Assembly (NCBI RefSeq): GCF_003574315.2
Contig: NZ_AP025739.1
Span: forward strand, 2,170,001 to 2,234,000
Direction: 5' to 3'
Source: Capsulimonas corticalis
GTDB lineage: Bacteria; Armatimonadota; Armatimonadia; Armatimonadales; Capsulimonadaceae
Length of the DNA: 64,000 nt
Shown piece after piece: positions 23,797 to 32,530 of the stretch. How positions within the stretch are numbered: the first letter of the stretch is position 1; the number at the start of each line of letters is the position of its first letter. The notes under the pieces are model-generated. The model saw only the letters and a list, made by a program, of their open reading frames with translations, was not told the DNA's origin and ran no database searches. A program made the position numbers and the translations under genes.

Positions 23797-24480
23797 CTAA
23801 TCGCCGACGCAGCCGGCGGCGTTGTCGGGATCCGCGCAGAACCACTTGTCGGGGGGCGTTTGTCCGATGTAAAACTGATCGAGGCGCATGGCCTTGACAT
23901 GCCCGTCCATAAAGGCGAGGTTGGCGCGCGAAAAATGACGCGCGGACGGGCGGGCGTCGAACTGGTCGTTAAGATCGACATCGGGCGCCGTCAGCTTATA
24001 AGCGCCGAGGCGCTGGGTGGTCACGTCGTTGAGATTCCCGATGGCCCCCACACCTAGCTCTCCAAGCATGACGGTGCTGGCGGGCGCTTGAAACTGCGCC
24101 AGGGTTTTCGGCGGGTCCTTGTCGGTATCGGTAAGATCCGAAAAGTTCATCTCACTCAGTCCGTAGGAATTGACGGTTTCTTGCCCATCCGATGGGCAGA
24201 AGCGGACTTGCCGATTCTTGACATAGCTCTCCAGCTCGTCGGGCCACAGGACGGTATTGCCGCCGCCATCCACAATCGCCGTGGGCGGCAATGTCTCGTC
24301 GTTGTCCTGAGCGTACATCAAGACGGCGAGCGAGAGCTGCTTCTCATTCGACGCGCACGCCGTTTGACGTCCCTTTTCCCGCGCCTGCGCGAAGGCGGGA
24401 AAGAGAATCGCCGCGAGAATCGCGATGACTGCTATCACTACGAGAAGCTCAATCAGAGTGAAGCCTCGGGACGTTTTCAT
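23797..24480 (-). CDS. Type II secretion/type IV-like prepilin with H-X9-DG motif
   Basis: A 227-residue pseudopilin-like protein. The type III signal peptide is cleaved after Gly6 ([20 protein letters not shown]) with the conserved Glu11 five residues after the cut. A TM helix (7-28) precedes a globular domain with the family phrase ARRKG-like [19 protein letters not shown] and, near the end, [18 protein letters not shown]. This N- and C-terminal pairing marks the large prepilin families of Planctomycetota, Armatimonadota and Verrucomicrobiota, often dozens per genome. The exact substrate or pilus is unknown. It is monocistronic, bounded by a promoter and a terminator. Confidence 0.88.
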   Translation of the reverse strand: MKTSRGFTLIELLVVIAVIAILAAILFPAFAQAREKGRQTACASNEKQLSLAVLMYAQDNDETLPPTAIVDGGGNTVLWPDELESYVKNRQVRFCPSDGQETVNSYGLSEMNFSDLTDTDKDPPKTLAQFQAPASTVMLGELGVGAIGNLNDVTTQRLGAYKLTAPDVDLNDQFDARPSARHFSRANLAFMDGHVKAMRLDQFYIGQTPPDKWFCADPDNAAGCVGD

Positions 24481-24516
24481 AACTTTTCCTTGACGTGAAA
24501 CCGTTCGCTATTCTGT

Positions 24517-24522
24517 ATTATA
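24517..24522 (-). promoter_or_regulatory. -10 box for the prepilin gene
   Basis: A perfect TATAAT on the minus strand, 36 bases upstream of the start codon. No good -35 was found at the right distance. Confidence 0.4.
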
Positions 24523-24593
24523 CTGCGAATGATCGCCGCTCCGTCACACCGCCAATCCTGGGGTCCATCGAAAATTTTAAATCTGTGTAAAAA

Positions 24594-24659
24594 TTAACGT
24601 TAAAAATTTAACATAATCTCTTGACTCTGCCCTCGGTTTTATGTGTTAATTAATTAACA
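24594..24659 (+). promoter_or_regulatory. Promoter with overlapping TTAA palindromes, upstream of capA-vanX fusion
   Basis: TTGACT (24621-24626) and TGTTAA (24644-24649) are 17 bases apart. The -10 lies inside a perfect 16-bp palindrome TGTTAATTAATTAACA (24644-24659). Two more palindromic sites, TTAACGTTAA (24594-24603) and GTTAAA-AA-TTTAAC (24599-24612), sit upstream of the -35. This looks like a repressor-controlled promoter; the regulator is unknown. Confidence 0.5.
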
Positions 24660-24680
24660 TTGATTTGCGGGAGGCTGAGC

Positions 24681-26261
24681 ATGGGATGGAGTAGAGTTTG
24701 GCGAGTTTTGGCGGCGGCGTGTCTGATCCTCGCGGCCCTGGCCGGGCTGATCGCCGCGCCGCGCGGTCATGCGGGGAAGCTTTCGGATTCGGCGACTGCG
24801 GCGCAGGAGACGGCGATTACGATCAGCGCGGTGGGGGACTGCGTGCTGGGATCGGATGATCGGTTTCGCCCGGCGCTGTCTTTCAATCACTATCGCCGCG
24901 ATCTCGGGAAGCCCGACGATTACTTTTTCAGCGGCGTGCGGGAGGTTCTGGCGAAGGATGATTTGACCATCGCGAACGCCGAGTGCGTGATCGCGGGTTA
25001 TGACCGGCGTGTCGAGAAACCCAGCCAGCACGGCGGCGAGTTCTGGTTTCGCGGCGACGCCCAGAACGCGCGGATCTTTGCGGCGGGCAGCGTGGAGGCG
25101 GTGAACCTCGCCAACAACCATAGCTTCGATTACGGTGAGGAGGGCCTCAAAGAGACGATTTCCAACCTGGAGCGCGCCGGGGTGGCGCCGTTCGGGTGCG
25201 GGGTTTCGCAGATTTTGATCCGTAAAGGCGTCAGGATCGGCCTGCTCGGCTACTGTGTGATGGGGCCGCTGGAGCAAGGGGTGGATGAGGGGGCGCTGGA
25301 TGCTCAAATCGCCTCGGATCTCGCGTCGATGCGCGCGAAGGCCGACCTTATAATCGTGACGTTCCATTGGGGCGTGGAGAAAGATTATCAGCCGACCGAG
25401 CAGCAGCAGCGTCTCGGCCGCTTCGCGGTCGATCACGGGGCCGATCTGGTCCTGGGCCACCATCCCCACGTGCTCCAGCCGGTCGAAGTCTATAAAGGCG
25501 TCTCCATCGTCTATAGCCTCGGCGACTTCGTTTACGGCGGCTCATCGCGCGTCGGCGACCGCGCCACAATGATCTTCCAGCAGACGTTCGACTTCACCGG
25601 CGCGGGTTTTCGCCTGACGGGCCGATCGTCCCATCAAATCCCCTGTTTCGTCCACGAGGACGGCTGGAACGATTACCGTCCCATCCTCGCCTCGCGGCCG
25701 TCCGGCAGCCCCAATGTTGTAGAACCGACTCCGTCCGACTTCGTGCGCCTCGATACTTACGTTCCGAGCGTTGTTCTGGACCTGCGCTACGCCACGGACG
25801 CCAACGCTTACCATCACCGGTTCTATCAGCGCCCTCTCTGTTATCTGCGCCGCCCGGCGGCGGACCGTCTGCGTGTGGCCGCCGCAGCGGCGGCTCGCGA
25901 GGGCCTGCGTCTGAAAGTCTGGGACGCCTATCGCCCAGCGTCGACGCAGCGGCGGCTTCAGCGATATGTCTCCGACCCGCGCTGGATCGCGCAGGGCGTC
26001 TCCAATCATACTCGCGGCGTTGCGTTGGATGTGACGCTGATCGACGCCGCCGGTAAAGAGCTGGATATGGGAACGGGCTTCGATGAGTTCTCTCCGCGCG
26101 CCTGCTGGAACGCCGAAGATTTGACGCCGCTGCAAAGCGCAAACCGCTGGCGGCTGCTCGCCATCATGACCGGCGCCGGGTTCCACGCGCTTGCGACCGA
26201 ATGGTGGCATTTCGACGCCCCGGAGAGCCGGCGTTACCCGGCGGTGGATGTGTCGATTTGA
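24681..26261 (+). CDS. CapA-type metallophosphoesterase fused to VanX-type D-Ala-D-Ala dipeptidase
   Basis: A 526-residue exported protein; GGGAGG at 24669-24674 sets the ATG at 24681 and a signal peptide (about 1-34) follows. Residues about 45-330 are a PGA_cap/CapA domain: SAVGDCVLG, ANAECVIAG, AVNLANNHSFDYG, IVTFHWGVEKDY, VLGHHPHVLQPVE, IVYSLGDFVYGG. Residues about 345-526 are a peptidase M15D (VanX/DdpX) domain with SNHTRGVALDV for two zinc ligands and EWWHFD for the catalytic Glu and third ligand. The second domain would split D-Ala-D-Ala dipeptides; the first is tied to polyglutamate capsule or wall metabolism. The fusion suggests envelope remodelling or peptide salvage rather than glycopeptide resistance, as no vanHA genes are near. 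Confidence 0.88.
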   Translation: MGWSRVWRVLAAACLILAALAGLIAAPRGHAGKLSDSATAAQETAITISAVGDCVLGSDDRFRPALSFNHYRRDLGKPDDYFFSGVREVLAKDDLTIANAECVIAGYDRRVEKPSQHGGEFWFRGDAQNARIFAAGSVEAVNLANNHSFDYGEEGLKETISNLERAGVAPFGCGVSQILIRKGVRIGLLGYCVMGPLEQGVDEGALDAQIASDLASMRAKADLIIVTFHWGVEKDYQPTEQQQRLGRFAVDHGADLVLGHHPHVLQPVEVYKGVSIVYSLGDFVYGGSSRVGDRATMIFQQTFDFTGAGFRLTGRSSHQIPCFVHEDGWNDYRPILASRPSGSPNVVEPTPSDFVRLDTYVPSVVLDLRYATDANAYHHRFYQRPLCYLRRPAADRLRVAAAAAAREGLRLKVWDAYRPASTQRRLQRYVSDPRWIAQGVSNHTRGVALDVTLIDAAGKELDMGTGFDEFSPRACWNAEDLTPLQSANRWRLLAIMTGAGFHALATEWWHFDAPESRRYPAVDVSI

Positions 26262-26303
26262 CGCGTGAGCGCACCCATGGAGCGATTGCGGCGACGGCAA
26301 ACC

Positions 26304-26597
26304 TCAGTCCGCGTATTCCATCCCATGGCTCTTATCGCGAACCATCACGCTGGAGGTCTCCTCGGCGGTGGTGATCTGCAAGGTCGATCCGTCCTTCATC
26401 ACCAGCGCCAGCGTGGTTCCTTCCTGCTGGACTTTATCGACCGTTCCGCCGCTGGCGGCGCTGCTGCTGGAGCCGCCGGTCTGGACGGTCATCGCCGAGC
26501 CGTCGTCGAAGCCGATTGTCGCGACGCCGCCGGAGCTGGCGGAGCTTACGATCTTGCGCCCTTGAAGCAGGGTCGTCAGCTTGTGGTTGCTGATCAT
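26304..26597 (-). CDS. Small conserved protein of unknown function
   Basis: A 97-residue protein beginning MISNHKLTTLLQGRKIVSS, with two similar beta-hairpin-like units: ATIGFDDGSAMTVQTGG at about 25-41 and TLALVMKDGSTLQITTAEE at about 61-79, separated by a Ser-rich linker. No signal peptide or TM segment. Repeated DDGS/KDGS turns suggest a small beta-sheet fold, and I have no functional assignment. It lies 28 bases upstream of the secreted HNH-like protein's stop side, both on the minus strand but reading from separate starts. Confidence 0.5.
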   Translation of the reverse strand: MISNHKLTTLLQGRKIVSSASSGGVATIGFDDGSAMTVQTGGSSSSAASGGTVDKVQQEGTTLALVMKDGSTLQITTAEETSSVMVRDKSHGMEYAD

Positions 26598-26625
26598 CAG
26601 TGTGGATCCTCTCGCTCGCGCGCGG

Positions 26626-27351
26626 CTACTGTCCGGCGGCGGTAAAGCCCTGCTGGATAGCGTCTTTTTCGCTCATGTACTGGCCCTGCTTGGTCTTGCC
26701 GTAATAGCGAGCGCCCGGCTGGAAGTACTTGCCCGATTTTGTGTTGACCCAAACTTGTCCGGAGGGTGAATCCGGCGTCGTGGACATCGGCATCGGGGGC
26801 GTCTGTGTCTGTGGTATGCGCAGGTTGTACCAGTGGGAGCGGCTGTGATTCTTCGCGTGGGCTTTGGGAGCGGCGCTGGAAGGACTTGCGCCCATGTACT
26901 TCTTGTAGGCGCCGATCCAGTCCGTGGCGATGGCGTGCTGCGCGGCGGCGAGATCGAGCTGGCCGGAGCACACCAGGGCGTGCAGACGGTTCTCCAATTT
27001 ATCCTTGACGTGCGCGTTATAGGGCTTCGACTTGTAGGATTCCGGCCACAGGTTCTTGATGCTGTTCGAGCCGCCGAGCTCCAGTGAGATCAGGTGGTCG
27101 ACTTCGTAGTCGCCCGCCTTGTGGTGGGTGACGCCGTACTCCGCGTACACCTGATTCTTGACCGACTGCGGCACATTCCGCACTTTCTTCGTATATCCAG
27201 GGACACACAGGTCGTCTTTGGTGACCGGCAGCACGGCGCCGGGCGTTAGATTCGGGTTGGGAACGCTGGGCGTCGGCTGCTGGGCGCGCCCGGCGGCTCC
27301 GACGCCGCAGATCAGCGCCATCGCTCCGAGCGCCGTCAAAATCTTCTTCAT
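26626..27351 (-). CDS. Secreted HNH-nuclease-like protein
   Basis: A 241-residue exported protein starting MKKILTALGAMALICGVGAAGRAQ (signal peptide); the start at 27351 avoids a 20-codon extension without signal features. The central part (about 35-150) contains YEVDHLISLELGGSNSIKNLWPE, an HNH-type phrase in which His follows Asp and the downstream Asn and Trp fit the beta-beta-alpha-metal finger. The C-terminus (VWVNTKSGKYFQPGARYYGKT) is a short Tyr-rich module seen on many secreted proteins. It may degrade extracellular nucleic acid, but the third catalytic His is not certain and activity is unproven. Confidence 0.6.
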   Translation of the reverse strand: MKKILTALGAMALICGVGAAGRAQQPTPSVPNPNLTPGAVLPVTKDDLCVPGYTKKVRNVPQSVKNQVYAEYGVTHHKAGDYEVDHLISLELGGSNSIKNLWPESYKSKPYNAHVKDKLENRLHALVCSGQLDLAAAQHAIATDWIGAYKKYMGASPSSAAPKAHAKNHSRSHWYNLRIPQTQTPPMPMSTTPDSPSGQVWVNTKSGKYFQPGARYYGKTKQGQYMSEKDAIQQGFTAAGQ

Positions 27352-27471
27352 AAATCCCGCCTCCATTGATCGTTCCGTTATTATGCCCGATTCCATGTCC
27401 GCCACATGCATGGGCGCTCACAAAACCAGGTACACTTTCTTCGAACGACGCTGTGACGGGAAAGTGCGGGA

Positions 27472-27789
27472 ATGAAGATTTTTGGTAATAAACGGGCGCT
27501 GACGAGCGTGGTCGCCGCGCTGGCGCTCGTGCTGATTGGGATTTCGTCGCTGCTCGCGCCCCAGGACGTGCGGCTTATGCAGGCGGGATGCGCCTGCGGG
27601 CGCACGCTGCGCTGGCTGGAGCCGGCTGGCGGCGATCATACGACCCAGTACCGGCTGGAGGTGGTCGCCATCGGCGATCCCAAGCATGTCCACGAATACG
27701 ATCCACCGCAGACGATTGGGATCGAGCAGACGCCGCTCTGGCGGCTCTGGCGCATGAAACGCTCGCACGAACACCTCTTTGGTCGATAG
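27472..27789 (+). CDS. Small membrane-anchored protein of unknown function
   Basis: A 105-residue protein with one N-terminal hydrophobic segment (about 9-29, LTSVVAALALVLIGISSLLA), a Cys pair (GCACG at about 39-43), and a basic, Trp-rich C-terminus (WRLWRMKRSHEHLFGR). The N-terminal segment could be an anchor or an uncleaved signal. It ends 25 bases before the signal peptidase start and is probably cotranscribed with it. I recognise no family. Confidence 0.5.
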   Translation: MKIFGNKRALTSVVAALALVLIGISSLLAPQDVRLMQAGCACGRTLRWLEPAGGDHTTQYRLEVVAIGDPKHVHEYDPPQTIGIEQTPLWRLWRMKRSHEHLFGR

Positions 27790-27814
27790 ACCCCTGTCCA
27801 CTTTGGAAATCACG

Positions 27815-28342
27815 ATGACTACTGAAACGCCGGCGACGCCTCCGCCGCCAAAGAAGCCCGCCTCGCGCCGCCGCGAGAGACTCTTGATCCTGCTGCTCGT
27901 CCTGCTCGCCATCGCCCTGCGCGTCAACCTGCGCCAGGGCGGCGTATCCGGATCGTCGATGGAGCCGACCTACCACAACGGCGACACCGTGCTGGTCTGG
28001 AAGAGCTACCCGCGCGATCTGCTCAAGCCCGGCGACGTCATCATCTTCAAGGACACCAACGGCGACGAACTCATCAAGCGCATCGCCTTCGTGCGCCCCT
28101 GGCGTCCGGCCCCGCCCGCCGGCAGCTACCCCAACCCCAACGGCGGCAGGCTCATCCCATACAATTATCTCTTTACCGGCGACGAGCACTTCTTCTTCGA
28201 TCGGGTCGCGGCGGGAAAAATCCCCGCCCCGGCGGCCGACCGGGTGATCTACGTGCTCGGCGACAACCTCGCCAACTCCGACGACAGCCGCTTCATCGGC
28301 CCCATCGCCTACAAGCAAATCCTGGGGAAAGTCGTTCCCTAG
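27815..28342 (+). CDS. lepB: Signal peptidase I
   Basis: A 175-residue membrane protease that removes signal peptides from exported proteins. A basic N-terminus (KKPASRRRERL) precedes one TM helix (about 23-36), then box B SGSSMEPT with nucleophile Ser48, box D with the general base Lys88 (GDELIKRIAF), and box E GDNLANSDDSR. The start is placed at ATG 27815; an in-frame TTG at 27779 overlaps the previous gene and adds nothing conserved. It is short, single-TM and Gram-positive-like in form. The many exported proteins in this window are its expected clients. Confidence 0.93.
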   Translation: MTTETPATPPPPKKPASRRRERLLILLLVLLAIALRVNLRQGGVSGSSMEPTYHNGDTVLVWKSYPRDLLKPGDVIIFKDTNGDELIKRIAFVRPWRPAPPAGSYPNPNGGRLIPYNYLFTGDEHFFFDRVAAGKIPAPAADRVIYVLGDNLANSDDSRFIGPIAYKQILGKVVP

Positions 28343-28356
28343 CGCGCCGCATGAGC

Positions 28357-29025
28357 CTAACGCATCCGGCGCAAACGCCAGATCAGCAAAACGCCGCCGA
28401 CGGCGCCCAGCGCGATCCCCGCAAGCCGCCGCTTGCACATGGCGCAGGGAACGCACAGGGAGGGATCAAAATCCGGGTGCTGCATATAAGCTTGGACCGT
28501 ACGAAAAGAGCCGACAAGATCAAATGTCGCCTTTTGCATCATTGCGAGCCTGCGATACCCGTCAATACTGCTGGGATCGATTTCAATCGCTCGGCGCAGC
28601 GTCTTTATCGCCGCCGTACGTTTGCCTATGCGCCACTCCGTAAAGCTGAGAATTTCCAGCGTCGCCGCTTCGAAAGTGGGGCCGAGTGGTTGAAGCGTCA
28701 GCGCATGGCGGCAAAGGTCTTGCAGCTTGCGTAGTTCGGCTTTGTCATGGCTGGAGTAGAGAATGGAATATTGTCTTTGGATGAGAGCGTAATGGGCCTG
28801 AGAGTGGTTCGGGTCCAGACGGATTGCTTCCTGGTAATGCTGAATGGCTTCATCAGTATGGCCGGCCTCGTCAAGACCACAGCCGAGAGTGTAATGCTTG
28901 TCCGCGTCCTGCGGATCATCGTCCAAGAGCGCTCGCCATTCGCAAACCGCTTCCTCGAAGCGCCCGGCATTGTAGTGAGCCAATCCGTCTTCGAAATGCG
29001 GATCCGTTTCTTCTATGTCGAGCAT
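28357..29025 (-). CDS. TPR protein with C-terminal membrane anchor
   Basis: A 222-residue protein with at least three tetratricopeptide units: FEDGLAHYNAGRFEEAVCEW, KHYTLGCGLDEAGHTDEAI and the one ending AIKTLRRAIEIDP. A Cys motif (SLCVPCAMCKRR) lies just before a C-terminal TM helix (about 200-217), so it is a tail-anchored cytoplasmic scaffold. AAGGAGAG sets the ATG at 29025. It converges with the signal peptidase gene, 14 bases apart. Partners are unknown. Confidence 0.75.
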   Translation of the reverse strand: MLDIEETDPHFEDGLAHYNAGRFEEAVCEWRALLDDDPQDADKHYTLGCGLDEAGHTDEAIQHYQEAIRLDPNHSQAHYALIQRQYSILYSSHDKAELRKLQDLCRHALTLQPLGPTFEAATLEILSFTEWRIGKRTAAIKTLRRAIEIDPSSIDGYRRLAMMQKATFDLVGSFRTVQAYMQHPDFDPSLCVPCAMCKRRLAGIALGAVGGVLLIWRLRRMR

Positions 29026-29229
29026 CTGTTGTCTCTCCTTAACAAATCCATATTCCTTGAGATATGACACCTCGTTGTGCTGTTAGTTGCAAATAAATCT
29101 ACGAACAGTTATCCACAGGATGACGCCTTTGTACGATGGCGCGCGGCAATCCCCGTAAATTTGTCACTAACGGCGTTTGTCGTTTACGACGATCATTAAA
29201 CTGTAATAATTGATAGAGGATAATGATTG

Positions 29230-30369
29230 ATGAGAACGCGGCAGCATCTATGGACAGAGGATGAGGGGTGGGGAGAGGGGGCGGCGGGCGGACTTGGCGA
29301 CGCCGCGCAGCTGGCGTTGGTTTTTGGGGGGATGGCTGCGATTGAGGCGAGCGGCGCGTTTGCATGGGTGCGAAGCGCGTATCCCGCCGCCGCGATTTTT
29401 GGATGCACGACCTCGGGCGAGATCCATGGATGCACCGTTCAGGACGAGACTGTTTCGGTGACGGCGGTCCATTTCGAGCACACGCGACTGGCGTCGTTTC
29501 GCGCGAGCGTCTCCCGGCCGGATCTGAGTTTTGACGCCGGACAGGAGCTGGCGCGGAAGATCGACACGGACGAGCTGACGCATGTCTTTCTGCTCGCCGA
29601 AGGGCTCCAGGTCATCGGCAGCGACTTGCTGGACGGGGTCAACTCGATTTTGCCGGACCATGTGACGGTTTCCGGCGGCTTCGCCGGAGACGGCGATCGT
29701 ATTGTGGAAACGTACATCTGGAACGACGGCGAACCGCATCCCTGTACGGTGGCCGCGATTGCGTTTTATGGAGAACGGCTGCAAGTTTCAATCGCCGCCA
29801 GCGGCGAGTGGATGGGGTTCGGTCCCGAGCGGCTGGTGACGAAGTCGAAGAAGAATGTGGTGTATGAGCTGGACGGGCGCTCGGCGCTCGCCCTGTATAA
29901 GCAATATCTGGGCGAGGACGCCGCCGGACTGCCCTCCACCGGAATGATGTACCCGCTGGGCCTGCGCGTGCCGGGGACCGAGCGGCGGGTGCTGCGGTCT
30001 CTGCTCGCCGTCAATGAAGAAGACCAGAGCCTCACCTTTGGCGGCAATATTCCCGAGCAATCCCTGGCGCGTCTGTTCAACGGAAATTTCGAGCAGATGA
30101 TCGAAGGCGCCGACGCGGCGGCGCAGGTCATCCGCGAGGCGATCCCGGCGTCGGGATCCCAGCTCGCGATCCTGGTGAGCTGCTATGGCCGCCGGCTAAT
30201 TCTGCGGCAGCTGATCGAGGAAGAAGTGGAGGCCGTCGCCGAGGTCCTTGGCCCCGAGACCGCCCTGACGGGTTTCTATTCTTATGGCGAAGCGGCGCCC
30301 GTGACCTTAGGCGGCAAAGCGCAGCTTCACAACCAAACGGTGACGATTACCTGCTTCAACGAAGTGTAA
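29230..30369 (+). CDS. FIST-domain sensory protein
   Basis: A 379-residue protein with FIST_N (about 30-225; FGCTTSGEIHGCTV, SGGFAGDGDRI) and FIST_C (about 230-375; GRSALALYKQYLGE, CYGRRLILRQLIEEE, TGFYSYGEAAPV). FIST proteins are thought to bind small ligands such as amino acids and feed signals to kinases or methyl-accepting proteins. The length and the final GFYSYGE motif are typical. Six bases separate it from the histidine kinase gene, so the pair forms a signalling operon. ATG 29230 is preferred over TTG 29227. Confidence 0.9.
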   Translation: MRTRQHLWTEDEGWGEGAAGGLGDAAQLALVFGGMAAIEASGAFAWVRSAYPAAAIFGCTTSGEIHGCTVQDETVSVTAVHFEHTRLASFRASVSRPDLSFDAGQELARKIDTDELTHVFLLAEGLQVIGSDLLDGVNSILPDHVTVSGGFAGDGDRIVETYIWNDGEPHPCTVAAIAFYGERLQVSIAASGEWMGFGPERLVTKSKKNVVYELDGRSALALYKQYLGEDAAGLPSTGMMYPLGLRVPGTERRVLRSLLAVNEEDQSLTFGGNIPEQSLARLFNGNFEQMIEGADAAAQVIREAIPASGSQLAILVSCYGRRLILRQLIEEEVEAVAEVLGPETALTGFYSYGEAAPVTLGGKAQLHNQTVTITCFNEV

Positions 30370-30375
30370 AATACG

Positions 30376-31761
30376 ATGGATCCCAACCATTCACTGCTGC
30401 GACGGCAGCTGAAGCGGCATCTGCGCGGCGCCGATGTCCCGATGGATGCGCTGACGCCTTTGCTGGAGGCGGTCGATGCGGCCTACGCCGACTTTGACGC
30501 CGGCCGCCGCCGGCTCGAACGCGCCCTAGAACTGAGCTCTCGGGAGATCTTCCAGGCGAATTGCGAGATGCGCGGCGTGCTGCAATCCCTCCCGGATATG
30601 CTGCTGCGGGTGGACGCGGAAAATCAAATCACGCGCCTTAACCAGACCTCCGCCGACGGCGTTCCCGCGCTGCTGCGCGGCGGGGACGACGCCGGGGCGG
30701 ACGAGCACGCCAAAATCCGTCGTCAGTTTCGGGACGCCGCCCGGATGGTCCGGGAGACGAATCAGTCCGTCAGCTTCGAATATCAGGACTCCGCCAGCGG
30801 CTCGGAGCTTCTCTATGAGGCGCGCCTCCTCCCCTTTGTCGACGAAGACACCCTCGCGATTGTACGCGATATCACTCAGCGCCGTATCCTCGAAGCGCAG
30901 CTGGCCCAGGCGCAAAAGCTCGAGTCCATCGGGCATCTCGCCGCCGGCATCGCCCACGAAATCAACACTCCCGTGCAGTATCTGGGCGACAACACGCGCT
31001 TTCTGCGGGATTCGTTTCAGGATCTGCAAGGAGTGCTGGAAGCCTTTAACGTCTTGTTAGAGGCGGCCGCCACCAGTCCGGTCGCGCCGGAGGTTATTCA
31101 GGCGGCGCGGGACGCGGTCGAGGACGCCGATGTCGAGTATCTGCTCGGCGAAATCCCCACCGCGATCACGCAGTCTCTGGAGGGCGTCGCGCGCGTCGCC
31201 CAGCTGGTCGGCGCGATGAAAGATTTCTCCCATCCGGGCGCCGTGGAGAAGACGGCGGTCGATCTGAATCGGGGAATCGACAGTACGATCACCGTCGCGC
31301 GCAACGAGTGGAAGTATGTCGCGGATCTGACGACGGATTTTGACGCCGATCTGCCTCTGGTGCACTGCCTGCCCAGCGAAGTCAATCAGGTGATCCTGAA
31401 TATGGTGGTGAACGCCGCGCACGCGATCGCGGACGCCGTGGGGGAGACCGGCGCGAAGGGGCTTATCACCGTGGTCACGCGCCGCGACGGCGACTGGGCG
31501 GAGATCCGTATCTCCGACACGGGGGCAGGCATCCCCGATCATGTCAAAAACAAAATCTTCGATCCCTTCTTCACCACAAAGAGCGTGGGCAAGGGGACCG
31601 GTCAGGGGCTTGCGATCTCGCACTCCGTCATTGTGGATAAGCATGGCGGAACGATCGGCGTGGAAACCGAACTCGGTCAGGGAACGACGTTCCTCATTCG
31701 GCTGCCGATCCATCCCATCGAAGAGGGATTCACGGCGGACGCCCTGCGCCTCGCCGCTTAA
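30376..31761 (+). CDS. Soluble PAS-containing sensor histidine kinase, partner of the FIST protein
   Basis: A 461-residue kinase with no TM segment: an N-terminal helical region (1-65), a PAS-like fold (about 66-170, LPDMLLRVDAENQITRLNQT), a HisKA-type dimerisation domain with His194 in IGHLAAGIAHEINTPVQYL, and HATPase_c with NQVILNMVVNAAHAIAD, DTGAGIPDHVKNKIFDPFF and GTGQGLAISHSVIVDKHGG. It is likely to receive its signal from the FIST protein encoded six bases upstream. No response regulator gene adjoins, so the partner regulator lies outside this window or is shared. Confidence 0.92.
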   Translation: MDPNHSLLRRQLKRHLRGADVPMDALTPLLEAVDAAYADFDAGRRRLERALELSSREIFQANCEMRGVLQSLPDMLLRVDAENQITRLNQTSADGVPALLRGGDDAGADEHAKIRRQFRDAARMVRETNQSVSFEYQDSASGSELLYEARLLPFVDEDTLAIVRDITQRRILEAQLAQAQKLESIGHLAAGIAHEINTPVQYLGDNTRFLRDSFQDLQGVLEAFNVLLEAAATSPVAPEVIQAARDAVEDADVEYLLGEIPTAITQSLEGVARVAQLVGAMKDFSHPGAVEKTAVDLNRGIDSTITVARNEWKYVADLTTDFDADLPLVHCLPSEVNQVILNMVVNAAHAIADAVGETGAKGLITVVTRRDGDWAEIRISDTGAGIPDHVKNKIFDPFFTTKSVGKGTGQGLAISHSVIVDKHGGTIGVETELGQGTTFLIRLPIHPIEEGFTADALRLAA

Positions 31762-31763
31762 CA

Positions 31764-32480
31764 TCATTCGTCGTCCAGCGTGCAATAGCCCCACTCCGCG
31801 CCGAATTGCCGTGTGAGGTCCAAAAATTTCCGCAGGGACCGCGCCCCGGCGTAGACTTCCGGATGGACGCCGTCGCCACTGATGAACAGTGCTTGTCCGT
31901 CACGCACGAGCACCCGGTCCTTCCATACGCCGCCGATATGGAACGCTTCCCATGCGCCTTCGGCCTGCGCGATTTTGTCGGAGGACGCCGCTCCAACGCC
32001 ACAGTAGCGCATTCCGCCGTTCACGGCTTGCAGAAACAGCATCGCCGTGAGGAACTCGGAGAGCCGCGGCAGATCCTCCTCCCAAATCAGCGCGCTCACG
32101 TTGTCGGCGCGCAGAACTTTCGGATCTTCCACGCGGGGATCGTGGATATCGACTCCCCAAAAGCAAACGCTCTGGTTTTCGTCATAAAACGCCAACACGT
32201 CGCCGTGGCGCTCCATTTCGTCCGGCGTGAGCAGACGTTCAAAGACGGCGTTGATGTCCTCCCGCTTTCCCGCCAGCAGGTAAAACTCGCGCAGCAGGTT
32301 CGGCAGCCGGCATCCAATCCGCGCCTCCGCGCGCGCTATCTCCTCCTCTGAATACCCATCGCCCTTCTTCAAAACGGGCATCAAACGCTTGACGAGCGCG
32401 CGATAAAATTCCCAATAAGACTCCGCCAATCGATTTCTCCTCTTCGCGCAACTTTCTCCGCATCGCTGTGTCACATCCAT
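31764..32480 (-). CDS. SMI1/KNR4-like protein
   Basis: A 238-residue cytoplasmic protein with an SMI1/KNR4 (SUKH) style core: YSEEEIARAEARIGCRLPNL followed by LREFYLLAGKRED, then FYDENQSVCFWGVDI and DLPRLSEFLTAMLFLQAVNG. SUKH proteins often serve as immunity proteins against secreted toxins, or as generic binding domains. No toxin gene is adjacent, so immunity is not supported here. It converges on the kinase gene with two bases between stops. ATG 32480 is preferred over a TTG six bases upstream. Confidence 0.7.
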   Translation of the reverse strand: MDVTQRCGESCAKRRNRLAESYWEFYRALVKRLMPVLKKGDGYSEEEIARAEARIGCRLPNLLREFYLLAGKREDINAVFERLLTPDEMERHGDVLAFYDENQSVCFWGVDIHDPRVEDPKVLRADNVSALIWEEDLPRLSEFLTAMLFLQAVNGGMRYCGVGAASSDKIAQAEGAWEAFHIGGVWKDRVLVRDGQALFISGDGVHPEVYAGARSLRKFLDLTRQFGAEWGYCTLDDE

Positions 32481-32530
32481 CAGCAATCTATCGCTTGAGC
32501 GCGGATGTGGGGATCCAAGGATGAGGCGTG

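Noticed and set aside
24660-26261. Glycopeptide-resistance locus because of the VanX-like domain
   Set aside because: No vanH, vanA/B ligase or VanRS genes are adjacent and the domain is fused to CapA; D-Ala-D-Ala dipeptidases also serve normal wall turnover.
29109-29117. A perfect DnaA box (TTATCCACA) upstream of the FIST gene
   Set aside because: Only one copy, no AT-rich unwinding region, and no dnaA, dnaN or partition gene nearby; one chance match is expected in a window this size.
31764-32480. Toxin-immunity pair based on the SMI1-like protein
   Set aside because: No polymorphic toxin, Rhs or secretion-linked gene adjoins it; SUKH-type folds are also found outside immunity.
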